Made by a program: the position numbers and the translations under genes. DNA of 26,901 bases from Patescibacteria group bacterium (GTDB lineage: Bacteria > Patescibacteriota > Patescibacteriia > UBA2591 > UBA6264): the NCBI GenBank assembly GCA_018896315.1, contig JAHIMV010000098.1, forward strand, positions 1 to 26,901, in the 5' to 3' direction. Below, in pieces: positions 1 through 6,323 of this stretch; position 1 is the stretch's first letter; the number at the start of each line of letters is the position of its first letter. The notes beneath the pieces were generated by a model. The model was given only the letters and a program-made list of their open reading frames with translations. It had not been told where the DNA came from and made no database searches.

Positions 1-93
1 AGTTTTACGGGAAAATTGATTAATGGAAATGGGATAACAGTCGCTTTACTTAACCGAAATGGGATTAAGATTATCTCAGAAGAAAATGTCTAA
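1..93 (+). CDS. C-terminal end of an unidentified protein, cut by the window edge
   Basis: An open frame runs from the first base to a TAA at 91-93 and gives about 30 residues ending in ..ISEENV. It has no start codon in the window, so it is the tail of a gene that begins upstream. The residues are mixed hydrophobic and polar with no recognisable motif, so no function is proposed. It lies directly before the first copy of the intergenic repeat family, as the other genes of this region do. Confidence 0.4.
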   Translation, partial: SFTGKLINGNGITVALLNRNGIKIISEENV

Positions 94-104
94 AATAAAA
101 AACT

Positions 105-193
105 AAGTCGAATCTGATCAGAGAATAAAACCTGAAAATTTAATTGAGATATCCCAGTAGTAGAAATTTTGTTTCACTACGGGGGAGGTAAAA
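105..193 (+). repeat. Intergenic repeat copy 1: tail motif plus CCC..GGG hairpin
   Basis: The conserved tail CCTGAAAATTTAATTGAG is at 131-148, preceded by GTCGAATCTG at 107-116, a head also seen at 2045 and, degenerate, at 2917 and 6347. It is followed by a hairpin (153-183): CCC pairs with GGG, and GTAGT-GAAA pairs with TTTCACTAC with one bulged A. The hairpin matches in architecture, but not in sequence, those after the copies at 2942 and 4388. It ends in GGGGGAGGT, which looks like a ribosome site, but only an 11-codon frame follows it. Confidence 0.7.
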
Positions 194-232
194 TAAATGA
201 AGTATACGAAAGAAAAAATAATCAATTAAAGT

Positions 233-238
233 TATAAT
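233..238 (+). promoter_or_regulatory. -10 box of yjbQ, leaderless geometry
   Basis: TATAAT ends six bases before the ATG at 245, so the expected transcription start is the A of the start codon. No Shine-Dalgarno sequence and no clear -35 box are seen. Confidence 0.5.
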
Positions 239-244
239 AATAAA

Positions 245-634
245 ATGATTAAAGAATTTGAGGTTTTAACTAAAGAGCGATATGAGTTGATTAATATTAC
301 GAATAAGGTGGAAAGAATAGTTAGGGAAAGTAAAGTCAGAGATGGCTTGTGTTTTGTTTTCGCTCCTCATTCAACAGCCGGCATTGTTTTAACAGAAGAT
401 GAATCAGGCCTAAAAAATGATTGGCTTGCCGTTTTAAAAAAAATGGTTTCTGGGTTTGATTTTTTTCATAATCGAATTGACAATAATGCTGATTCTCATA
501 TTCTTTCAGGTTTAATAGGGCAAGAAAAAACCTTAGTAATTGAAAATAACAAATTAATCAGAGGAACTTGGCAGAATATATTTTTAATTGAATTTGACGG
601 GCCAAGAACCCGAAAAGTAATTGTTAAAACTTAA
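245..634 (+). CDS. yjbQ: YjbQ/UPF0047 family protein
   Basis: This 129-residue protein has the full length of the YjbQ (UPF0047) family, a small trimeric beta protein with reported weak thiamine-phosphate synthase activity and unknown main role. The family signature is visible: FAPHSTAGIVLTEDE (about residues 40-54), NADSH (about 81-85) with the conserved histidine, and the C-terminal stretch GTWQNIFLIEFDGPR. The ATG at 245 is six bases after a TATAAT and gives the normal N-terminus. A ThiH-like radical SAM gene follows, which makes a thiamine or cofactor link tempting, but the two genes are separated by a terminator-like hairpin and a repeat, so they need not form an operon. The identification is firm; the role is not. 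Confidence 0.9.
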   Translation: MIKEFEVLTKERYELINITNKVERIVRESKVRDGLCFVFAPHSTAGIVLTEDESGLKNDWLAVLKKMVSGFDFFHNRIDNNADSHILSGLIGQEKTLVIENNKLIRGTWQNIFLIEFDGPRTRKVIVKT

Positions 635-660
635 GGGAAAAATTCGGGGACCATCTTCCT

Positions 661-710
661 AAATCGGTGTTCGGAAAGGCGCTTTAGTAGAGGATTATAG
701 ACCGATTTTT
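661..710 (+). terminator. Hairpin with T-tract after yjbQ
   Basis: AAATCGGT (661-668) pairs with ACCGATTT (701-708), followed by T residues to 710. The 32-base interior contains a smaller hairpin (AAAG/CTTT, 676-686). It could be a long-loop terminator or a small structured RNA. Confidence 0.45.
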
Positions 711-744
711 CTGATTTGGCAAAAAATTGACCAAAAATAAAAAT

Positions 745-762
745 TCTGAAAATTTAATTGAG
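745..762 (+). repeat. Intergenic repeat copy 2: tail motif
   Basis: TCTGAAAATTTAATTGAG matches the family tail in 17 of 18 bases and lies 44 bases before the chosen start of the radical SAM gene. Upstream, GGGGACCATC (about 647-656) looks like a decayed GGGGACTGTCC module. Confidence 0.7.
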
Positions 763-805
763 GAGTAAAAAGATTATTAAAGAATTATCTATTCATGCTA
801 TAATT

Positions 806-1951
806 ATGTTTAATCCACAAGAATTAAAAAAAGTTCAAGCTCCAAAAGAAAAAGAAGTTGATGAAATTTTGAAATTTGCTTTAACAAGAGATTTAACCTT
901 AGGTGAAATAAAAAAACTTTTATTTTCTAAGCCGGAATTTTGGGAAAAAATTATTGAGACTGCAAATAAAGTTAAAGAGCAGTTTTTTGCTAAACAAATT
1001 CATTTATATGTACCAGTTTATATTGACAGTTATTGCATAAATGATTGTCTATATTGTGATTTTTGCAGGAGTAATTATAAATGTTTAAGAAAAAGATTAA
1101 CCTTTGAAGAATTTCAAAAAGAAGTTAATTATTTATTTAAAAGAGGTTATACAAAAATAGAATTAGTTTCTTCAACTGATCCTAGTTTTTCAATTGAAAG
1201 TATGAGTAGGTTTATCAAATATGTAAGATTATTTGTTAAAATATTGTTTATTCATAATCCGCCCAATAAAGAGACACGTAGATTTGCTAAATATACTAGA
1301 TCACTGATTCAAGATAGGGTAGGAATGAATAGCAGACCATTAAAATTTGAGGAATATGAAAAATTGAGAAGGGCGGGTTTAGGTTGGAGTTGGCTTTGGA
1401 TGGAAAGTTATGCTAAAAAGTATTATGTAAAGTATCATCCTAAAGGAACAGAAAAATCTAATTTTGAAGCAAGATTAAACTCTTATGACAATATGGGTAA
1501 AGCAAAATTAAATATAGGACTCGCTTTTTTAATGGGTTTATCGCCAAACTGGCGATTCGAAGTTTACTCAACTATCGCTCATGCAAAATATCTCAAAGAA
1601 AAATATAAATGTGAAATTGAATTTGGGACCCCAAGGTTTTGTCCGCCAAAATACGCACCGCTCAAAAAAGTTCCGTATCCTGAAGCGATAACAGATGATA
1701 AATTTAGACTAATGGTTGCTTTGTACAGACTTGCAGTAAGAAATTCTTGGATAAATGTTTCAACAAGAGAAACTATAGATTTTCTTAAAAAACTTTGGAA
1801 GGGCGGTGGAAACTTGACAAATCCTGAGGCACAAACAATTCCTGGTGGATATTCTTTAAAATCAAAAGGAGCACAATTTACTCATTATTCTTATAGTAGA
1901 AATTTGTTTATTTCCGAAATTAAAAAATTGGGGCTTAAACCAATAGATTAA
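806..1951 (+). CDS. ThiH/HydG-like radical SAM enzyme
   Basis: A 381-residue radical SAM protein. The [4Fe-4S] motif is C77-x3-C81-x2-C84 in VPVYIDSYCINDCLYC, with a further Cys at 87. The length, the VPVYIxxYCxNxCxYC context, and the late VSTRE and NLTNPEAQTIPGGY segments match the ThiH (2-iminoacetate synthase)/HydG group, which cleaves tyrosine. I start at ATG 806; an upstream in-frame TTG at 758 lies inside the repeat tail and would add 16 unlikely residues. No thiG, thiS or hydrogenase maturation genes are in the window, so the substrate is unknown. Between it and yjbQ lies a repeat copy. The superfamily is certain; the ThiH-like subgroup is likely; the exact reaction is open. Confidence 0.8.
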   Translation: MFNPQELKKVQAPKEKEVDEILKFALTRDLTLGEIKKLLFSKPEFWEKIIETANKVKEQFFAKQIHLYVPVYIDSYCINDCLYCDFCRSNYKCLRKRLTFEEFQKEVNYLFKRGYTKIELVSSTDPSFSIESMSRFIKYVRLFVKILFIHNPPNKETRRFAKYTRSLIQDRVGMNSRPLKFEEYEKLRRAGLGWSWLWMESYAKKYYVKYHPKGTEKSNFEARLNSYDNMGKAKLNIGLAFLMGLSPNWRFEVYSTIAHAKYLKEKYKCEIEFGTPRFCPPKYAPLKKVPYPEAITDDKFRLMVALYRLAVRNSWINVSTRETIDFLKKLWKGGGNLTNPEAQTIPGGYSLKSKGAQFTHYSYSRNLFISEIKKLGLKPID

Positions 1952-2016
1952 TAAAAAGCTCATATGGGCAACGACTTCTCTGCGTCTTTTAGTTTCTCCG
2001 ACTACGTTGTATAACA

Positions 2017-2091
2017 GGGACTGTCCCATCAAATGGGAAAGATAGGTTGAATCTGTAAGGAAATTTAAAACAACCTGAAAATTTAATTGAG
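2017..2091 (+). repeat. Intergenic repeat copy 3
   Basis: Palindrome GGGACTGTCCC (2017-2027), then GGTTGAATCTGTAAGG (2045-2060), then an exact tail CCTGAAAATTTAATTGAG (2074-2091), 25 bases before the nuclease start. GGGGACTGTCCCC-type palindromes resemble REP sequences that accompany RAYT transposases in other bacteria; no such transposase is seen here. Confidence 0.7.
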
Positions 2092-2116
2092 AGATAATTA
2101 TAAAATTTAACCTATT

Positions 2117-2869
2117 ATGTCACAATACTACAATTCTAAACGCATAAGAGGATTATATAATCCTAAATTAGAAGAACCGTTTAGGATAAGTCGGTCTAAG
2201 ATTGATTTATTTTTGAATTGCCCGAGATGTTTTTATCTTGATCGGCGTTTGGGTGTTGGCCGTCCGCCTGGCTATCCGTTTACTCTTAATTCAGCAGTTG
2301 ATAAATTGCTTAAAAAAGAATTTGATATTCATAGAGTTAAGGATGACCCCCACCCATTAATGAGAACCTATAATATTGATGCCATTCCCCTTAAGCACGA
2401 GAAAATGGATGAATGGAGAGACGCCTTAAGAAGAGGTATCCGGTATTTACACAAGCCAACAAATTTACTTATTACTGGTGGTATTGATGATGTTTGGGTT
2501 AATCCCCAAGGAGAACTGATTATTGTTGATTATAAGGCTACGGCTAAGGAGGGTGATGTGGGGATTGACGAAGATTGGCAAATTAGTTATAAAAGACAAA
2601 TAGAGGTTTATCAGTGGCTGTTTAGAAAAAATAACTTCAAGGTTTCTAATGAAAGCTATTTTGTTTATGCAAACGGCAGAACCGATAAGGAGGCTTTTGA
2701 TGGCAAATTGGAATTTGATGTTAAGATTATACCATATGAGGGCGATGATTCTTGGGTTGAACAAACGATAAAAGATATACATAAATGCTTAATGAGCGAA
2801 AAATTGCCTGAGGCAGATTCTGATTGTGATTATTGCGCTTATCGAATAGCAGTAAGTAGTTTTAATTAA
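2117..2869 (+). CDS. Cas4/AddB-like PD-(D/E)XK nuclease
   Basis: A 250-residue single-domain nuclease. The PD-(D/E)XK core is visible as GGIDDVW (D124/D125) followed by IIVDYKAT (D138, K140). Four cysteines, C35 and C38 in NCPRCFYL and C237 and C240 in CDYCAY, are placed at the two ends as in Cas4, AddB and related iron-sulphur nucleases, so a [4Fe-4S] cluster is likely. The motif xxCPRxFYL near the N-terminus is typical of this group. There is no CRISPR array and no cas1 or cas2 in the window, so it is an orphan rather than part of a visible CRISPR locus. It stands alone between two repeat copies. DNA repair, plasmid or defence roles are all possible. Confidence 0.8.
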   Translation: MSQYYNSKRIRGLYNPKLEEPFRISRSKIDLFLNCPRCFYLDRRLGVGRPPGYPFTLNSAVDKLLKKEFDIHRVKDDPHPLMRTYNIDAIPLKHEKMDEWRDALRRGIRYLHKPTNLLITGGIDDVWVNPQGELIIVDYKATAKEGDVGIDEDWQISYKRQIEVYQWLFRKNNFKVSNESYFVYANGRTDKEAFDGKLEFDVKIIPYEGDDSWVEQTIKDIHKCLMSEKLPEADSDCDYCAYRIAVSSFN

Positions 2870-2912
2870 ATAAAACTATGCTAAATAACCAAACAGATAA
2901 AATTTAAGAACA

Positions 2913-2990
2913 TATAGGTTGGATCCGTAAGGTAAATAAAACCTTGAATATTTAATTGACCCGCTACTACCAAAATTTGGTGTAGGGGTA
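2913..2990 (+). repeat. Intergenic repeat copy 4 with CTAC/GTAG hairpin
   Basis: The head TAGGTTGGATCCGTAAGG and a variant tail CCTTGAATATTTAATTGAC (2942-2960) are followed by a hairpin (2960-2989) in which CTAC(T)ACCAAA pairs with TTTGGTGTAG around a single A, closed by CCC/GGG. About 40 bases from the tail onward are nearly identical to 4395-4435. Confidence 0.7.
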
Positions 2991-3053
2991 ATTTTGTTAT
3001 TTTGTGTGGTTATATTTTAAATTTTTAATTTAGTTTTTTTTACGAAAGATATA

Positions 3054-3122
3054 GGGGACAGTTCTTTAAATAAAAAGTTTGGACACCGAGTGTCCAAATT
3101 AAAAGCCTGAAAATTTAATTGA
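3054..3122 (+). repeat. Intergenic repeat copy 5
   Basis: GGGGACAG (3054-3061), hairpin TTTGGACAC/GTGTCCAAA with loop CGA (3078-3098), then the tail CCTGAAAATTTAATTGA (3106-3122). The region 2870-3357 has no larger gene; it holds copies 4 and 5, a terminator, a DnaA-box match and a promoter-like stretch. Confidence 0.75.
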
Positions 3123-3130
3123 AACAAGTA

Positions 3131-3165
3131 AAAACGTTCTTAATTTAGATTAGGGGCGTTTTTTA
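3131..3165 (+). terminator. Rho-independent terminator-like hairpin
   Basis: AAAACG pairs with CGTTTT, and an inner stem TCTTAA/TTAGGG uses two G-T pairs. Six T residues follow on the + strand. No obvious gene ends just before it, so it may end transcripts running through repeat copies 4 and 5. Confidence 0.45.
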
Positions 3166-3167
3166 AG

Positions 3168-3176
3168 TTATCCACA
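3168..3176 (+). promoter_or_regulatory. DnaA-box match TTATCCACA
   Basis: A perfect match to the standard DnaA box, embedded in AAGTTATCCACAGGTT, which recurs at 4295-4311 with the second match at 4299-4307. It may be a DnaA-responsive site; two spaced boxes without dnaA or an AT-rich repeat set do not make an origin. Confidence 0.35.
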
Positions 3177-3280
3177 GGTTCTACTTGATATTAGTATAAT
3201 GTTTCACTATAATATGAAAGGTAAGTAAACAACAAAGTTGTGAAAATATTAACCTCCAAAACAAAAAAATAGTATTATAA

Positions 3281-3324
3281 GCTATTAAAAGGTAATAGCC
3301 TATTTAAATATAATTTGATATAAT
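3281..3324 (+). promoter_or_regulatory. Small hairpin and TATAAT before short ORFs
   Basis: A hairpin GCTATTA/TAATAGC (3281-3299) is followed by TATAAT at 3319-3324, which could be the -10 box for the ORFs from 3358 on. No convincing -35 box is seen. Confidence 0.3.
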
Positions 3325-3357
3325 AATTAATACGAGTAAATTTAATAAAAATAAATT

Positions 3358-3474
3358 ATGTTAAAATCATATTTTAAAAAAAATAATTTTACTGAGCTTG
3401 TTTGGCAAGATGATAAAGATTTGTGTTTTTATGACAGAGAAACTTATCCTCAATTTCAATTATGGTTAGTATAA
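3358..3474 (+). CDS. Small hypothetical protein, 38 residues
   Basis: An ATG preceded by AATAAATT, like other starts in this genome, opens a 38-residue frame (MLKSYFKKNNFTELVWQD..) ending five bases before the next start. It is rich in aromatic and acidic residues and resembles a genuine small protein more than random AT-rich sequence, but I do not recognise it. The tight spacing to the following ORF suggests a shared transcript. Confidence 0.35.
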   Translation: MLKSYFKKNNFTELVWQDDKDLCFYDRETYPQFQLWLV

Positions 3475-3479
3475 AAAAT

Positions 3480-3653
3480 ATGAAATTACAAAAATTTATT
3501 AAATATTTACAAGAAATTAGGAAAAATCATAATGATAATATCGAGGTGGTGATGGCTGACGGCGTGTCTATTGTCGAACCCATTTTCTTTAATGACTATA
3601 ACGGGAAGACAAGTATTGTTATAACTGATGAAAAGAAAACCATGAAAATTTAA
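3480..3653 (+). CDS. Small hypothetical protein, 57 residues
   Basis: The protein begins MKLQKFIKYLQEIRKNHND and continues with a beta-rich end (NIEVVMADGVSIVEPIFFN, then TSIVITDE). The start at 3480 is preferred over an in-frame ATG at 3462, which overlaps the previous ORF. The fold pattern, an N-terminal helix then strands, is like small proteins encoded beside phage or toxin genes, but no family is assigned. It is followed 17 bases later by the 164-residue gene, so the three ORFs from 3358 to 4165 probably form one operon. Confidence 0.5.
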   Translation: MKLQKFIKYLQEIRKNHNDNIEVVMADGVSIVEPIFFNDYNGKTSIVITDEKKTMKI

Positions 3654-3670
3654 TTATTAATTTTGGCAAA

Positions 3671-4165
3671 ATGGGGAAATTTAATTTCAAAAATGAACAG
3701 GATTTTATCGAAACAAAAGAAAAAGCCGAAGAGTTTTATAAAACAATCGGCAAGGTTAAATGTCCTTATTTAAAAAGGAGAATTGCTTTTAATGCAAGAG
3801 GGTTAAGACATTTAAAGTTTAAATCAGATCAACAGGCAAGAATAAAAATTGATCAGTATTCGCGGTTAAAACTTTTACATCTTGCCCCGCAAGTTTTAGA
3901 GAAGTCGCACACATTACAAGGAATTTGGCACACGAAACAATTTGAAGAACAAAAAACCAATAAAACAAACGATAGGTGGAGACATATAATGAAAGATATT
4001 GTGTTTTATGAATTTATTGCTGTGCTGGATAATATTCGTTTAAAAGTTATTGTCAAAGAAGTAATAGGCGGAGAGAAACATTTTTGGAGTGTAATTCCTT
4101 GTTGGGGGATTAATAAAACAACGGGTAAACGGATTTTACATGGCGACAATGTAGAATATAATTAA
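3671..4165 (+). CDS. Hypothetical protein, possible BECR-type nuclease toxin
   Basis: A 164-residue soluble protein. The segment RRIAFNARGLRHLKFK (about residues 36-51), a run of basic and aromatic residues, and the C-terminal strand pattern (VFYEFIAVLDNIRLKVIVKEV.. then FWSVIPCWGINK) recall the small nuclease domains of the Barnase-EndoU-ColicinE5-RelE (BECR) group found in phage and toxin proteins. This is a weak resemblance from memory. It follows a 57-residue ORF by 17 bases, consistent with a two-gene module, and is closed by a strong hairpin at 4172-4193. It could equally be an uncharacterised housekeeping or mobile-element protein. Confidence 0.55.
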   Translation: MGKFNFKNEQDFIETKEKAEEFYKTIGKVKCPYLKRRIAFNARGLRHLKFKSDQQARIKIDQYSRLKLLHLAPQVLEKSHTLQGIWHTKQFEEQKTNKTNDRWRHIMKDIVFYEFIAVLDNIRLKVIVKEVIGGEKHFWSVIPCWGINKTTGKRILHGDNVEYN

Positions 4166-4171
4166 ACAGAA

Positions 4172-4193
4172 AACATCGCAACAATGCGATGTT
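4172..4193 (+). terminator. Terminator-like hairpin
   Basis: AACATCGCA pairs perfectly with TGCGATGTT around ACAA, seven bases after the preceding stop codon. The T-tract is weak (TTATTCTAT), so its efficiency is uncertain. Confidence 0.5.
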
Positions 4194-4200
4194 ATTCTAT

Positions 4201-4260
4201 AATGGTACTTGGCTACAGCTTGGATAGCCGTGACAGGGCCAAAGCCCTCCAAGCACCATT
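4201..4260 (+). ncRNA. Candidate three-way-junction RNA of unknown class
   Basis: A closing stem AATGGTACTTGG (4201-4212) pairs with CCAAGCACCATT (4249-4260) with one A-C mismatch. Inside are two hairpins: GGCTA/TAGCC (4211-4215 with 4225-4229, competing for the last two pairs of the closing stem) and AGGGC/GCCCT with loop CAAA (4235-4248). TATAAT at 4197-4202 overlaps its 5' end. It does not match a tRNA, tmRNA, hammerhead or any riboswitch I know. It is more GC-rich than its surroundings. It could be a small RNA, a ribozyme relic or a folded DNA recombination site. Confidence 0.45.
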
Positions 4261-4298
4261 TATAATATAACATATAAAAATAATTTAAGCAAAAGAAG

Positions 4299-4307
4299 TT
4301 ATCCACA
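4299..4307 (+). promoter_or_regulatory. DnaA-box match TTATCCACA
   Basis: This second perfect DnaA box shares AAGTTATCCACAGGTT with the one at 3168. The gene-free stretch 4166-4488 otherwise holds a terminator, the RNA candidate and repeat copy 6. Confidence 0.35.
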
Positions 4308-4327
4308 GGTTAGCATATAGATCAAAT

Positions 4328-4435
4328 AAAAGGTGTCAGGTACCGTTAGATAAAAAGTTTGGGAACCGAGTTCCCAAATAGTGGAAGATTTAAAAATTTA
4401 ATTGACCCGCTACTACCAAAATTTGGTGTAGAGGT
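4328..4435 (+). repeat. Intergenic repeat copy 6, the most complete copy
   Basis: All modules are present in order: AAAGGTGTCAGGTACC (4328-4343); hairpin TTTGGGAAC/GTTCCCAAA with loop CGA (4358-4378); a degenerate tail AAAAATTTAATTGA (4391-4404); and the CTAC(T)ACCAAA/TTTGGTGTAG hairpin (4405-4433). A further palindrome, CTGCC/GGCGG (4451-4463), follows before the next gene. Confidence 0.75.
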
Positions 4436-4488
4436 GAAGGAAATCCCAGTCTGCCTTTGGCGGATGGGGGTAGGTAAATTATAGAATT

Positions 4489-5484
4489 ATGGAAAAGCAA
4501 AAATTTAACAAAGGTGAAATTGCTATTTACAAATCTCCAAGCGGACCAGAAATTCAAGTAAAGCTTAAAGAAGATACTGTTTGGTTGGATGCCCATTTGA
4601 TTGCGAAGATTTTTGATGTCAATCGTCCGGCAATCGTTAAACATATTAATAATATCTATAAAACATGTGAATTGGATAAAAAAACAACCTGTTCCATTTT
4701 GGAACAGGTTGCCGCTGATGGGAAAATTAGAAAAATGAATCTCTATAATTTGGATACGATTATTTCAGTTGGTTATCGTGTTAATTCAAAAAGAGCAACT
4801 CAATTTCGTATTTGGGCAACAAAAACTTTAAAAGAACATTTGATTAAGGGTTATACCATTAACGAAAAACGGCTTTTGGAGACGCGAGAAAAATTTAAAG
4901 AATTACAATTTGCTATTAGTTTTTTGCAGGAAAAATCAAAAAAGAAATTATTGACAGGTCAAGAAGGAGAGATTTTAAGTTTGCTTTTCAGTTATGCCAA
5001 AACCCTCACATTACTTGAGGGATATGACAAAGGAAAATTAGAAATCGCAAAGGGTAAGAAAGCAAAATTTGTTTTGTCTTATGATGAATGTAAAAAAATA
5101 ATTGGCAAAATTAAAGAAGAGTTAATGATTAAAAAACAAGCCAGCAATTTTTTTGGCAATGAGGCAGGCAGAGGATTTGAGGGGATTGTTGGAAATTTAT
5201 ATCAGACTTTTGGTGGCAAAGAACTCTATAAAACTATTGAAGAAAAAGTGGCTCATTTGCTTTATTTTACTATTAAGGATCACTATTTTACGGATGGCAA
5301 TAAAAGAATCGCTTCGTTTTTATTCGTTTATTTTTTGGATAAGAACGATTATCTTTATTGTAAAAACGGGGAAAAGAAAATAAATGATAATGCTTTGGTT
5401 GCTTTAGCACTTTTAATTGCTGAAAGCGATCCTAAAGAAAAAGATATTTTAATTAAGATAATTATTAGTCTTATAAGTGATTAA
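4489..5484 (+). CDS. RhuM-family protein fused to a Doc-type Fic domain
   Basis: A 331-residue two-part protein. Residues about 10-140 match the RhuM ('virulence RhuM') domain: VWLDAHLIAKIFDVNRPAIVKHI, then GYRVNSKRATQFRIWATKTLKEHLIKGY. Residues about 160-320 carry a Doc-like Fic fold with H265-YFTD269-G-N271-KR273, matching HxFxDGNKR. Doc of phage P1 is a death-on-curing toxin that phosphorylates EF-Tu, while other Fic proteins AMP-ylate; which reaction applies here is not visible. No adjacent small antitoxin (Phd-like) is seen. The start follows AGAATT with no SD. It is a solo gene between two repeat copies. The RhuM-Fic combination is known in databases as a fused architecture. Confidence 0.85.
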   Translation: MEKQKFNKGEIAIYKSPSGPEIQVKLKEDTVWLDAHLIAKIFDVNRPAIVKHINNIYKTCELDKKTTCSILEQVAADGKIRKMNLYNLDTIISVGYRVNSKRATQFRIWATKTLKEHLIKGYTINEKRLLETREKFKELQFAISFLQEKSKKKLLTGQEGEILSLLFSYAKTLTLLEGYDKGKLEIAKGKKAKFVLSYDECKKIIGKIKEELMIKKQASNFFGNEAGRGFEGIVGNLYQTFGGKELYKTIEEKVAHLLYFTIKDHYFTDGNKRIASFLFVYFLDKNDYLYCKNGEKKINDNALVALALLIAESDPKEKDILIKIIISLISD

Positions 5485-5499
5485 CTTTGTGGTAGAATA

Positions 5500-5574
5500 A
5501 AAGGTGTCAGGTACCATTTAATAAAAAGTTTGGGAGCTGGACTCCCAAATAATAGAAAACTTCGGAAATTTAAT
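5500..5574 (+). repeat. Intergenic repeat copy 7
   Basis: AAAGGTGTCAGGTACC (5500-5515), hairpin TTTGGGAG/CTCCCAAA with a five-base loop CTGGA (5529-5549), and a decayed tail GGAAATTTAATAA (5564-5576). The next gene starts 20 bases later. Confidence 0.65.
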
Positions 5575-5593
5575 AAATAATAAACATAAATTT

Positions 5594-6241
5594 ATGAAAA
5601 AATTATTTCAAAGCGGATTTTCCGCAATAATATTAGTAATAATCATTGTTTTAGCAGTTGTTGTTGGTGGGCTTGTAGCCTGGAAACAGGGATGGATAAG
5701 TGAAACCGCTAATTGGAAAACTTATGTAAATAATGACTATGGTTTTGAGTTCAAGTATCCGCAAACATTTTTTCTGGAGAGCCAATTAATTGATTTAGGA
5801 AATGGTTTATATGACCTTGATAACCAAACTAAGCAATTAAATTCTGATGTAAGTCCCAGCACAACCCATCTTTATGTGAATTTTGCAAAATTTTCATCAC
5901 TTATTGATAATAAAGAAACCTGTATTAATGACATATGTTCACGGAAAGGACCCATGGAAGATCAACAGATTATTAACCAAGCTTCTATTGGTGATGAAAT
6001 AAAAACGCGTTCTGGTCTTCCGGGTAAGGTCGTATCCATAGGAGACGTAAAAGGATTCCGTTCTTTGGGGTATAATCCTCAAGCTAAGGCTTATAATACG
6101 GCTGTCGTGGTATATAACAGCCAAATAGACCGAATAGAATTAAGCATGTCAATCGTAGCCCCAAATGAAGTTCAAGCCGAAAACGATAAATTTAACAAGG
6201 ATTTTGATCAAATCATTTCTACATTCAAATTTACAAAATAA
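5594..6241 (+). CDS. Membrane-anchored exported protein of unknown function
   Basis: A 215-residue protein with a short basic N-terminus (MKKLFQSGFS), one hydrophobic helix at about residues 10-31 (AIILVIIIVLAVVVGGLVAW) and a soluble domain outside the membrane. The N-terminus resembles the pilin-like or 'GFS..' anchors common on short CPR surface proteins, but no clear prepilin peptidase site is certain. The segment WKTYVNNDYGFEFKYPQTF is typical of the PsbP-like or uncharacterised extracellular domains found in such proteins. Two Cys residues (in ETCINDIC) could form a disulphide. The start is set by the N-terminal anchor. It stands alone between repeat copies. Confidence 0.7.
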   Translation: MKKLFQSGFSAIILVIIIVLAVVVGGLVAWKQGWISETANWKTYVNNDYGFEFKYPQTFFLESQLIDLGNGLYDLDNQTKQLNSDVSPSTTHLYVNFAKFSSLIDNKETCINDICSRKGPMEDQQIINQASIGDEIKTRSGLPGKVVSIGDVKGFRSLGYNPQAKAYNTAVVVYNSQIDRIELSMSIVAPNEVQAENDKFNKDFDQIISTFKFTK

Positions 6242-6323
6242 AGTAAAATTTTTTGGCGAGAAATAAAAAAAATTTATGACAGTAGCGGAAATTAACAAAC
6301 TCCCTGAAAATAGGAAAAAAACC

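Noticed and set aside
197..229. 11-codon frame after a GGGGGAGGT ribosome-site-like sequence
   Set aside because: The G-run is part of the repeat hairpin; the peptide is too short and ends before the yjbQ promoter.
3131..4440. Chromosomal origin of replication
   Set aside because: Two DnaA boxes without dnaA, dnaN, gyrB or a cluster of boxes are not enough.
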